Under the pieces are notes generated by a model, which saw only the letters and a program-made list of their open reading frames with translations, had not been told where the DNA came from and did no database searches. A DNA stretch of 39,524 nucleotides from Spirochaetaceae bacterium (lineage in GTDB: Bacteria; Spirochaetota; Spirochaetia; Treponematales; Treponemataceae), in contig JAGARR010000026.1 of assembly GCA_017622135.1 (NCBI GenBank), positions 1-39,524 on the forward strand. The letters run 5' to 3'. Numbering within the stretch: position 1 is the stretch's first letter; every line of letters begins with the position of its first letter. Of the stretch, positions 24,400 to 31,296 are shown one piece after another. Position numbers and translations under genes: made by a program.

Positions 24400-25155
24400 C
24401 TACTCTACAATCCTTCCGTCAGTGGAGATGGTCACCACCTGCCAGGGAATGAATTTTCCGCTGGCCTGTAGCGCCCGCTTTGCGGCATGCTCGATGCCAC
24501 CGCAGCAGGGAACCTCCATGCGCACCACCATCATGCTCTTGATGTTGTTGTTGGCGATGATGGCGGTGAGCTTTTCGGTGTAGTCCACGTCGTCCAGCTT
24601 GGGGCAGCCCACCAGGGTGATTCTGTTGCGGATGAATTCCTGGTGGAAGTTGCCGTAGGCGAAGGCGCAGCAGTCGGCGGCAATCAGCAGGTTTGCCCCG
24701 TCAAAGTAGGGGGCGTTCACTGGCACCAGCTTGATTTGCACCGGCCATTGCCGCAGCTGGCTCTGGGGAACCTGGGACGGCTGGTTGGCTGCCGCTGTAT
24801 CCTGGCTGGACCGCTGGATTGTCTTTGACCTGGAGCCGGGACAGCCGCAGCTGTGGCCGCCCCCTTGGACGGGCCCTGCAATGGTGAGCTTGGCTGCTTG
24901 GGCGCGGGCCTCCTCTGCCTGCTGCATGTTTGCCATGACGGCTGCCTCGTCGTAGGGCAGGGCTTCCCGCTCCTCAAAGGTGATGGCACCGGTGGGGCAG
25001 GCGGGGAGACAGTTGCCCAGTCCGTCGCAGTAGTCGTCACGGATGAGCTTTGCCTTGCCGTCCACCATGGCGATGGCTCCCTCGTGGCAGGCTGTGACGC
25101 AAATCCCGCAGCCCGTGCATTTTTCTTCATCTATCTTGATAATTTGTCTGATCAT
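24400..25155 (-). CDS. Ferredoxin-like 4Fe-4S protein, putative Hcp electron partner
   Basis: The 251-aa protein has an N-terminal two-cluster ferredoxin region: DEEKCTGCGICVTACHEGAI and YCDGLGNCLPACPTGAI. A helical linker with a HSCGCPGS cysteine cluster (about 125-135) follows. The C-terminal half contains KLVPVNAPYFDGANLLIAAD, CCAFAYG, VGCPKLDD and VPCCGGIEHA, a Cys-rich module seen in stand-alone anaerobic iron-sulfur proteins. ATG 25155 with AGGAGA upstream is chosen over the longer open frame. It is first in the operon with hcp; a TTGTCT-17-TAAAAT promoter and a perfect GTTGGAATTCCAAC dyad lie upstream. Electron delivery to Hcp is inferred from context. Confidence 0.88.
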   Translation of the reverse strand: MIRQIIKIDEEKCTGCGICVTACHEGAIAMVDGKAKLIRDDYCDGLGNCLPACPTGAITFEEREALPYDEAAVMANMQQAEEARAQAAKLTIAGPVQGGGHSCGCPGSRSKTIQRSSQDTAAANQPSQVPQSQLRQWPVQIKLVPVNAPYFDGANLLIAADCCAFAYGNFHQEFIRNRITLVGCPKLDDVDYTEKLTAIIANNNIKSMMVVRMEVPCCGGIEHAAKRALQASGKFIPWQVVTISTDGRIVE

Positions 25156-25210
25156 AATGTGTTCTCCTGAATCCTTGTAGGCGGCTTTTCTTGGAAGTCC
25201 TTCCCTATCA

Positions 25211-25239
25211 ATTTTATGATAGACCATGATGGCAGACAA
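25211..25239 (-). promoter_or_regulatory. Promoter of the ferredoxin-hcp operon
   Basis: On the minus strand TTGTCT (25239-25234) is followed after 17 bp by TAAAAT (25216-25211), about 55 nt before the start codon. Confidence 0.65.
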
Positions 25240-25243
25240 TTCC

Positions 25244-25257
25244 GTTGGAATTCCAAC
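25244..25257. promoter_or_regulatory. Palindromic operator upstream of the hcp operon
   Basis: GTTGGAATTCCAAC is a perfect 14-bp palindrome ending 4 bp upstream of the -35 box, with its centre near -46 from the likely start of transcription. That position is typical of an activator of the Crp/Fnr family. The Crp/Fnr-type gene at 29123 is a candidate binder. It also lies about 105 bp upstream of nrdA on the other strand. Confidence 0.6.
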
Positions 25258-25304
25258 AAATTGAAAATGTTTTACACAATCAGTGAGAGAATATAGTGGA
25301 GGCT

Positions 25305-25322
25305 ATGAATCAAAAAAATTGA
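25305..25322 (+). other. Five-codon mini-ORF in the nrdA leader
   Basis: GTGGAGG followed 2 nt later by ATG AAT CAA AAA AAT TGA gives a 5-residue peptide (MNQKN) 39 bp before nrdA. A TTTTAC-16-TATAGT promoter-like pair (25270-25297) lies before it. It could be a leader peptide; nrdA itself lacks a visible ribosome site. Confidence 0.3.
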
Positions 25323-25361
25323 CTGTCCAGCATCCTCAATTCCACCGATATATAACTTGAC

Positions 25362-27896
25362 ATGGAAATTATCAAACGAACTGGAAATTCAGAAGCCTAT
25401 GACGGCCAAAAGATAAAGAATGCCATTGCCAAGGCTTTTGGCAGCACGGGGCGGGAGGTTACCGGCCAAACCCTTGAATCACTCCTATCTCTGGTAGAGA
25501 ACAAGCTGGACAAGGAGCCCGTCAAGTCGGTCGAGCGGATACAGGACTTGGTGGAGCAGAGCCTCATGGAGTCTGGATTCTTCGAGGAGGGCAAGCGGTA
25601 CATCCTGTTCCGCCAGAAGCGCTACGAGTTCCGTGTGGCACGGAGGGAGCTCATCTCCCTCATCCACACCGACGGCGAGGGAAGGGACGGCGGACTGGAG
25701 AAGGTTCTGGCCTCCATCCAGAAGGCATACCAGGAGGATGTCTACGCCCTCCACATCCTCAAGGCGAAATTCATCTCCTTCTCCAAGGAGACCATGGGGC
25801 GCTCCGAGCAGCTTTCCGCCCTGGTGCGGGCAGCCTCGGAGCTGGTGAGCCCGGAGGCGCCAAAGTGGGAGTTCATTGCCGGTCGTCTGCTGAACCATTC
25901 CTTCCAGGAGAAGCTGCGTCAGGACATGGCCCAGCTGGGCATCAACAGCTTCTACGAGAAGATGGAGTACTTGGTGGAGGAGGGGCTTTACGGCGATTAT
26001 ATCCTCCACGCCTATTCCAAGGCAGAAATTGTGGAGGCGGAGTCCTTCATCCAGAGCGAGCGGGACCACCTCCTGACCTTCTCCGCCCTGGACCTGCTGC
26101 TGAAGCGGTATGTAATCCGCACCCGCAAGCACATCCCCATGGAGACGCCCCAGGAGATGTTCCTGGGAATCTCCCTGCATCTGGCCATGAAGGAGAAGAA
26201 CGACCGCATGGGCTGGGTGCGGCGGTTCTACGACATGCTCTCCAAGATGGAGGTGACCATGGCCACCCCAACCCTGGCAAACGCCCGCAAGCCCTACCAC
26301 CAGCTCTCCTCCTGCTTCATCGACATTGTGCCCGACAGTCTGGACGGCATCTACCGTTCCATCGACAACTTCGCCAAGGTGTCAAAGTTCGGTGGCGGCA
26401 TGGGAATGTATTTCGGCAAGGTGCGCTCCACCGGCTCCTCCATCCGTGGCTTTGAGGGGGCTGCGGGCGGCATCATCCGTTGGATTCGTCTGGTGAACGA
26501 CACTGCCGTGGCGGTGGACCAGCTGGGAGTCCGTACCGGTGCCGTGGCGGTCTACCTGGACGTGTGGCACAAGGACCTGCTGGACTTTCTGGCCCTGCGC
26601 ACCAACAACGGCGACGACCGCATGAAGGCCCACGACGTGTTCCCCGGCATCTGCTATCCCGACCTGTTCTGGAGGATGGCCAGGGAGGACTTGAACCAGG
26701 ACTGGTACCTCATGTGTCCCCACGAAATCTTCAATGTGAAAGGATACCATCTTGAGGACTTCTGGGGAGAGGAGTGGGAGCGGCGCTACCTGGACTGCAT
26801 CCACGACAACCGCATCGCCAAGCGGGCCGTGCTGCTGAAGGACATTGTGCGGCTGATTCTCAAGTCGGCCGTGGAGACGGGGACACCCTTTGCCTTCAAC
26901 CGGGACACGGTGAACCGTGCCAATCCCAATCCACACGTCGGCATGATATATTGCTCCAACCTGTGCACCGAGATTGCCCAGAACATGAGTGCGGTTGACC
27001 ACATCTCCACCACAGTGGAGACGGAGGACGGGGAGACAGTGGTTGTGACCAAGACTAGGCCGGGGGACTTCGTGGTGTGCAACCTGGCCTCCCTGAGCCT
27101 GGGCCACATTCCTGTTAGGGACAAGGGCTATCTGTCATCAGTGGTGAAGACCGCCATCCGTGCACTGGACAATGTAATCGACCTGAACTTCTTCCCCCTG
27201 CCCTACGCCGAGCTGATGAGCAAGTCATACCGTGCAATAGGGCTGGGTGCCAGCGGCTGGCATCACCTTCTGGCCAAGAGTTTCATCAAGTGGGAGAGCC
27301 AGGAGCACCTAGACTTCGCCGACGAGGTCTTCGAGACCATCAACTTCGCTGCAATAGAGGCCAGCTCGGACATAGCGGCGGAGAAGGGCAGCTACCGGCA
27401 TTTCGCAGGCTCCGACTGGGACACCGGAGTGTACTTCGCCAAGCGCAACTACAATTCCCCGGAGTGGAAGGAGCTGGCCAAGAAGGTGCATGACCAGGGG
27501 ATGCGGAACAGCTACCTGCTGGCCATCGCCCCCACCTCCTCCACCAGCATCATCTCCGGCACCACGCCGGGAATCGACCCGGTGATGAAGCGGTGGTTCC
27601 TGGAGGAGAAGAAGGGCTACATGCTCACCCGCACCGCCCCCGACCTGTCGCCGGACACCTGGTGGTACTACAAGAGTGCCCACGAGATTGACCAGAGCTG
27701 GTCGGTCCGCTCCTGCGGAGTCCGCCAGCGCCACATCGACCAGGCCCAGAGCATGAACCTGTACATCACCAACGAGTTCACCATGCGCCAGGTGCTCGAC
27801 CTGTACCTGCTGGCCTGGGAGAGCGGGGTGAAGACCGTGTACTACGTCCGCTCCAAGTCCCTTGAGGTGGAGGAGTGCGAGAGCTGCAGCTCCTAG
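25362..27896 (+). CDS. nrdA: Ribonucleoside-diphosphate reductase, alpha subunit (class I)
   Basis: The 844-aa protein has an N-terminal ATP-cone (MEIIKRTGNSEAYDGQKIKN, to about 90), so it should be subject to dATP control of overall activity. The catalytic barrel shows HQLSSCFIDIVPDS (first redox Cys), the GGGMGMYFGKVRSTGS block, YCSNLCTEIAQNMS with the N-x-C-x-E radical site, VVCNLASLSL (second redox Cys) and LLAIAPTSSTSIISGTTPGI. The C terminus ends CESCSS, the swinging thiol pair re-reduced by thioredoxin or glutaredoxin. It makes deoxyribonucleotides with NrdB, encoded 169 bp downstream. The ATG at 25362 fits the family N terminus but has no obvious Shine-Dalgarno. Convincing paired NrdR boxes are not visible. 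Confidence 0.96.
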   Translation: MEIIKRTGNSEAYDGQKIKNAIAKAFGSTGREVTGQTLESLLSLVENKLDKEPVKSVERIQDLVEQSLMESGFFEEGKRYILFRQKRYEFRVARRELISLIHTDGEGRDGGLEKVLASIQKAYQEDVYALHILKAKFISFSKETMGRSEQLSALVRAASELVSPEAPKWEFIAGRLLNHSFQEKLRQDMAQLGINSFYEKMEYLVEEGLYGDYILHAYSKAEIVEAESFIQSERDHLLTFSALDLLLKRYVIRTRKHIPMETPQEMFLGISLHLAMKEKNDRMGWVRRFYDMLSKMEVTMATPTLANARKPYHQLSSCFIDIVPDSLDGIYRSIDNFAKVSKFGGGMGMYFGKVRSTGSSIRGFEGAAGGIIRWIRLVNDTAVAVDQLGVRTGAVAVYLDVWHKDLLDFLALRTNNGDDRMKAHDVFPGICYPDLFWRMAREDLNQDWYLMCPHEIFNVKGYHLEDFWGEEWERRYLDCIHDNRIAKRAVLLKDIVRLILKSAVETGTPFAFNRDTVNRANPNPHVGMIYCSNLCTEIAQNMSAVDHISTTVETEDGETVVVTKTRPGDFVVCNLASLSLGHIPVRDKGYLSSVVKTAIRALDNVIDLNFFPLPYAELMSKSYRAIGLGASGWHHLLAKSFIKWESQEHLDFADEVFETINFAAIEASSDIAAEKGSYRHFAGSDWDTGVYFAKRNYNSPEWKELAKKVHDQGMRNSYLLAIAPTSSTSIISGTTPGIDPVMKRWFLEEKKGYMLTRTAPDLSPDTWWYYKSAHEIDQSWSVRSCGVRQRHIDQAQSMNLYITNEFTMRQVLDLYLLAWESGVKTVYYVRSKSLEVEECESCSS

Positions 27897-27978
27897 GCAG
27901 GATTTGTAGCTTGGGAGGCGGCGAGAGGCTTGGCCGTTAAGCATGCCCCGTTGTCCTGCTCAAAGTCATCGTCTTCAC

Positions 27979-28007
27979 TTGAACGGCGTGAAAAAATCAG
28001 ATAGAAT
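27979..28007 (+). promoter_or_regulatory. Possible separate promoter of nrdB
   Basis: TTGAAC (27979-27984) is followed after 17 bp by TAGAAT (28002-28007), in the 169-bp gap between nrdA and nrdB. Confidence 0.55.
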
Positions 28008-28017
28008 CAGTGTAGCC

Positions 28018-28055
28018 TTTCCCGCTCGGTTCACAGAGGGCGGGAAAATCTTTTT
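28018..28055 (+). terminator. Terminator-like hairpin in the nrdB leader
   Basis: TTTCCCGC (28018-28025) and GCGGGAAA (28040-28047) form an 8-bp stem, followed by ATCTTTTT. The T-run ends right before the AGGAG ribosome site of nrdB. It may be an attenuator lowering readthrough from nrdA, or a 5' stabilising hairpin on a transcript starting near 28014. Confidence 0.55.
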
Positions 28056-28065
28056 AGGAGCGACC

Positions 28066-29106
28066 ATGAGCCTTATCAAGCGTCCCCTTTTCAATCCCGA
28101 CGGGGACATAGACATCAGAATGCGGCGGATGGTTGGGGGCAACACCACCAACCTCAACGACTTCAACAACATGAAATACCAGTGGGTCTCCGGCTGGTAT
28201 CGGCAGGCCATGAACAACTTCTGGATTCCAGAGGAAATCAACCTTGCCCAGGATACCAAGGACTACCCCAAGCTGTCGGCGGAGGAGCGAACCGCCTACG
28301 ACAAGATTCTTTCCTTCCTGGTGTTCCTTGACTCCATCCAGACGGCCAATCTGCCCAATGTCTCGGAATACGTCACCGCCAACGAGGTGAACCTGTGCCT
28401 GAACATCCAGACCTTCCAGGAGGCCGTCCACTCCCAGTCCTATTCCTATATGCTGGATACGATTTGCTCTCCAGAGCAACGAAACGACATCCTCTACCAG
28501 TGGCGCACCGACGAGCATCTTTTGCGGCGAAATACCTTCATCGGAAACTGCTACAACGACTTTCAGACCAACAGAGACCTGTTCCACTTCATGAAGGTGC
28601 TGATTGCCAACTACATCCTTGAGGGAATCTACTTCTACTCAGGCTTCATGTTCTTCTATAATCTTGCCCGCAACGGCAAGATGCCCGGCTCCGCCCAGGA
28701 AATCCGCTACATCAACCGTGACGAGAACACCCACCTGTGGCTGTTCAAGAATATCATCTTGGAGCTCAAGAAGGAGGAGCCCGACCTGTTCACTCCCGAC
28801 AAGGTGGCCGTCTATGCAGACATGATGAAGGAGGGCGTGCGGCAGGAGATTGAGTGGGGCAAGTACGTCATCGGAGACAAGATTCCCGGCCTTACCTCAA
28901 AGATGGTGGAGGACTACATCAACTACCTGGGGAACCTCCGCTGGATGAACCTGGAGTTCGAGCCACTGTATCCCGGCCACGACAAGGAGCCGGAGGATAT
29001 GGCATGGGTCTCCGCCTACTCCAACGCCAACATGGTCAAGACCGACTTCTTTGAGGCACGGTCAACTGCCTACGCAAAGTCCACCGCCCTTATGGACGAC
29101 CTGTAG
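28066..29106 (+). CDS. nrdB: Ribonucleoside-diphosphate reductase, beta subunit (class I)
   Basis: The 346-aa ferritin-like subunit has all expected metal ligands: the Asp of LVFLDSIQ, Glu and His of FQEAVHSQSYSYML, Glu of ILEGIYFY, and Glu and His of RDENTHLW. The Tyr four residues after the ligand His (HSQSY) is at the radical position, so a class Ia/Ib-type tyrosyl radical is expected, not the class Ic form. With NrdA having an ATP-cone, class Ia is most likely. ATG 28066 has AGGAG 5 nt upstream; the frame is open further upstream but without family similarity. Its own promoter and a hairpin lie in the leader. The Crp/Fnr-type gene begins 16 nt after its stop. Confidence 0.96.
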   Translation: MSLIKRPLFNPDGDIDIRMRRMVGGNTTNLNDFNNMKYQWVSGWYRQAMNNFWIPEEINLAQDTKDYPKLSAEERTAYDKILSFLVFLDSIQTANLPNVSEYVTANEVNLCLNIQTFQEAVHSQSYSYMLDTICSPEQRNDILYQWRTDEHLLRRNTFIGNCYNDFQTNRDLFHFMKVLIANYILEGIYFYSGFMFFYNLARNGKMPGSAQEIRYINRDENTHLWLFKNIILELKKEEPDLFTPDKVAVYADMMKEGVRQEIEWGKYVIGDKIPGLTSKMVEDYINYLGNLRWMNLEFEPLYPGHDKEPEDMAWVSAYSNANMVKTDFFEARSTAYAKSTALMDDL

Positions 29107-29122
29107 GCAATCTGGTGCACCT

Positions 29123-29794
29123 ATGAGCCATTCCGTCCTGTCCCGCTGTCCCCTCTTTGCTGGCATTGCCGCCGCCGATATTCCTGTGCTTCTGGAATGT
29201 CTTGGTGTCCGAGTGGTGTCGGTGGAGAAGCAGCAGACCATCTTTTGGGAGGGGGATCCAGCCCAGGACATGGGGATTGTGCTGGAGGGGGCGGTGCAGG
29301 TGGTGCGGGACGACTACTACGGCAACCGTACCATCGTGGCTCAGGTGGAGCCGGGCGGGCTTTTTGCCGAGGCCTTTGCCTGTGCCGGCACACCTTCCTA
29401 TCCCGTGAGCGTGGTGGCCTCGGCTCCCGGCCAGATGATGCTCTTGAACTGCCAGCGAATCATGAGTGTATGTTCTTCTGCCTGTGCCTTTCACAATCGC
29501 CTGATAAAGAACCTGCTGGCCATCGTTGCCACCAAGACCCTGCAGCTGAACCAGAAGCTGGAGTTGCTTTCCCGCCGTTCCATCCGGGAGCGGCTGTTGT
29601 CCTATCTTTTATCCTGTGCCAAGAAGGAAGCCAGCCCCGAATTCATCATTCCCTACGACCGTCAGCAGCTAGCGGACTACCTGTGCGTGGAGCGCAGCGC
29701 CCTTTCCGCAGAGATCGGCAAGCTGCAGAAGGAGGGAATTGTGGAGAGCCGTCGCAGCTGGTTCCGTCTGAAAAAGGAAGGCTGGAGGGGGTGA
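29123..29794 (+). CDS. Crp/Fnr-family transcriptional regulator
   Basis: The 223-aa protein has an N-terminal cyclic-nucleotide-binding-like beta barrel (about 8-125: CPLFAGI, FWEGDPAQDMGIVLEG, GGLFAEAFACAG), a dimer helix, and a C-terminal winged helix (RRSIRERLLSYLLSCAKK, DRQQLADYLCVERSALSAEI, KLQKEGIVE). It lacks the four-Cys arrangement of Fnr and the cAMP-contact residues are not evident, so the effector is open; it resembles regulators of anaerobes, including the HcpR group that controls hcp. It begins 16 nt after nrdB and may be read through from it; the ribosome site is weak. The dyad before the hcp operon is a possible target. Confidence 0.9.
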   Translation: MSHSVLSRCPLFAGIAAADIPVLLECLGVRVVSVEKQQTIFWEGDPAQDMGIVLEGAVQVVRDDYYGNRTIVAQVEPGGLFAEAFACAGTPSYPVSVVASAPGQMMLLNCQRIMSVCSSACAFHNRLIKNLLAIVATKTLQLNQKLELLSRRSIRERLLSYLLSCAKKEASPEFIIPYDRQQLADYLCVERSALSAEIGKLQKEGIVESRRSWFRLKKEGWRG

Positions 29795-29868
29795 GCAATC
29801 ACCGCTGCTCATCCTGCTGTTCCCGAATAATTTCCTCTGTTAGATAGTTGTCACTGAGACAATGAAAA

Positions 29869-30726
29869 TCACTTGTTCCCTTGGCTCTGTAGCAGCTTCT
29901 CCAAATACTGTGCAACGCCATCCTCATTGTTGGTGGCGGCTACATCATTTGCCACCGCTTTGATTTCGGGGATGGCGTTGCCCATGGCAATGCCCCGTCC
30001 CACGGTGGAAATCATCCCCAGGTCGTTAAAGTCGTCCCCAAAGGCAATGATTTCCGCCAGGGGGATGGACAGGTGCTGGGAAAGGAGCTGGGCGGCGGCC
30101 TCCTTGGTGGCGCTGCCGGGAGCAAAGCTGTGCCAAGGCACATCGGAGAAGAGGAGGGCATGGCAGTGGGGAACAGTGTGGGCAATGGCGGCTGCCAGCG
30201 CCTTGTCATCAGTTTGAACGCAGACTTTCATGGCGGGATGGGGAAAGTTCCTGAAATCATGCTCCAGGGCTTGGGGATGATACATGACTGACTTGTTGTC
30301 CCCTCGGTTCCAGTACAGCTGGTCCGCGGTGTCCACGGTGATTTCACAATCAGGGCCAATAATTCGGTAGGCGGCGTCCAGCAGGGTTTGGGTCTCCTGC
30401 ACAGTGAAGCCCTGGTGGTGAAGCACCGTGTCCTGAAGAGTGATGGTGGCGCCGCCGTTGGTGGCAACAATATCTGGCTTCACCCGGGTGATGAGGTGGC
30501 CTATGCTGGTTTTTCCACGGGAGGTGCAGAAGCCAATGAGGATGCCTTCCTGCTGGCATCGATTGAGGACCTGCAGGGTGTAGTCTGAGACCGTCTTGTC
30601 GTCCCGCAGCAGGGTGCCGTCCAGGTCCAGCAGCACCAGTGATATGGGAGGCTCATGGTGCGGGGCGGAAGGTTGGCTGGGTGCTTGTTGGTTGTGCTGG
30701 CGTCTGGTGTTTTCTGTTTCAGTCAT
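29869..30726 (-). CDS. Cof-type HAD-superfamily phosphatase
   Basis: The 285-aa protein has a hydrophilic, Gln/Pro-rich N-terminal tail of about 27 residues not usual for the family. The HAD core follows: motif I LVLLDLDGTLLRDD with the nucleophile Asp, motif II FCTSRGK, a C2-type cap, then the motif III lysine in GSATKEAAAQLL and motif IV IIAFGDDFNDLGMI. Cof-type enzymes dephosphorylate sugar phosphates, flavin or other small phosphometabolites; the substrate is not evident. Its start codon lies within the end of the ybaK-like gene (8-nt overlap), so translation is probably coupled. Confidence 0.92.
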   Translation of the reverse strand: MTETENTRRQHNQQAPSQPSAPHHEPPISLVLLDLDGTLLRDDKTVSDYTLQVLNRCQQEGILIGFCTSRGKTSIGHLITRVKPDIVATNGGATITLQDTVLHHQGFTVQETQTLLDAAYRIIGPDCEITVDTADQLYWNRGDNKSVMYHPQALEHDFRNFPHPAMKVCVQTDDKALAAAIAHTVPHCHALLFSDVPWHSFAPGSATKEAAAQLLSQHLSIPLAEIIAFGDDFNDLGMISTVGRGIAMGNAIPEIKAVANDVAATNNEDGVAQYLEKLLQSQGNK

Positions 30727-31198
30727 CTTGTTCCGGCAGCCTTGTCACGTCAATCCACTGGAGGAAGGCGGAGTGCTCCTCCAGCTCCGGGATGGTCAGC
30801 TCAATGGCGCTGTTGCTGCTTCCACAGGCGGGAAACACGGTGTCGAATCGTTTCAGGGACTCATCCAGATAGACGGCCACTCCTGGATTGACGGCGAAGG
30901 GGCAGACTCCTCCCACCGCATGGCCCACCAAGGTTTCGGCTTCCTCCGCTGAAAGCATCCTTGCCTTGGTGGCGAACTGGGCCTTGTACTTGGGGTTGTG
31001 AATCTTTGCGTCTCCGGCGGCCACAATCAGGATGGGCTTGCCTTCCACCATAAAGGACAGTGTCTTTGCAATGCGGCAGGGCTGGCAGTTCAAGGCTTGG
31101 GCCGCCAGCTCCACAGTAGCACTGGACACGGGGAATTCCTGAATGCGCTCCTCCATGCCTCGTCCACGAAAAAATTCCCGTACCTTTTCTATTGCCAT
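30719..31198 (-). CDS. YbaK/ProX-type aminoacyl-tRNA deacylase
   Basis: The 159-aa protein covers the whole YbaK/EbsC domain. Signature segments are CRIAKTLSFMVEGKPILIVA with the conserved Lys, the AGDAKIHNPKYKA block and TLVGHAVGGVCPFAVNPGV, ending in ELTIPELEEHSAF. These enzymes hydrolyse mischarged tRNAs, classically Cys-tRNA(Pro) or Ala-tRNA(Pro). AGGAGG lies 5 nt before the ATG and an ATGACA-17-TACACT promoter lies upstream. It overlaps the downstream HAD phosphatase gene by 8 nt. Confidence 0.92.
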   Translation of the reverse strand: MAIEKVREFFRGRGMEERIQEFPVSSATVELAAQALNCQPCRIAKTLSFMVEGKPILIVAAGDAKIHNPKYKAQFATKARMLSAEEAETLVGHAVGGVCPFAVNPGVAVYLDESLKRFDTVFPACGSSNSAIELTIPELEEHSAFLQWIDVTRLPEQDD

Positions 31199-31230
31199 GG
31201 GTGCCTCCTGTGCAGGTTGAGTATGGGGAC

Positions 31231-31259
31231 AGTGTAGAATATTTTTGTTGCTTTGTCAT
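31231..31259 (-). promoter_or_regulatory. Promoter of the ybaK-HAD phosphatase operon
   Basis: On the minus strand ATGACA (31259-31254) is followed after 17 bp by TACACT (31236-31231), about 33 nt before the start codon. Confidence 0.6.
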
Positions 31260-31296
31260 GGGGGACAGGAATTCTCCTGTTGCAGGCAAGCCCCGC

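Noticed and set aside
25285..25356. NrdR-box-like sequences before nrdA (GAATATAGTGG and GATATATAACTTG)
   Set aside because: Each matches the consensus only in part and their centres are nearly 60 bp apart, not the usual closely spaced pair.
11335..31198. Functional link between tRNA-Pro and the YbaK deacylase
   Set aside because: They are 19 kb apart, on opposite strands, and both are common genes, so the link is not supported by position.
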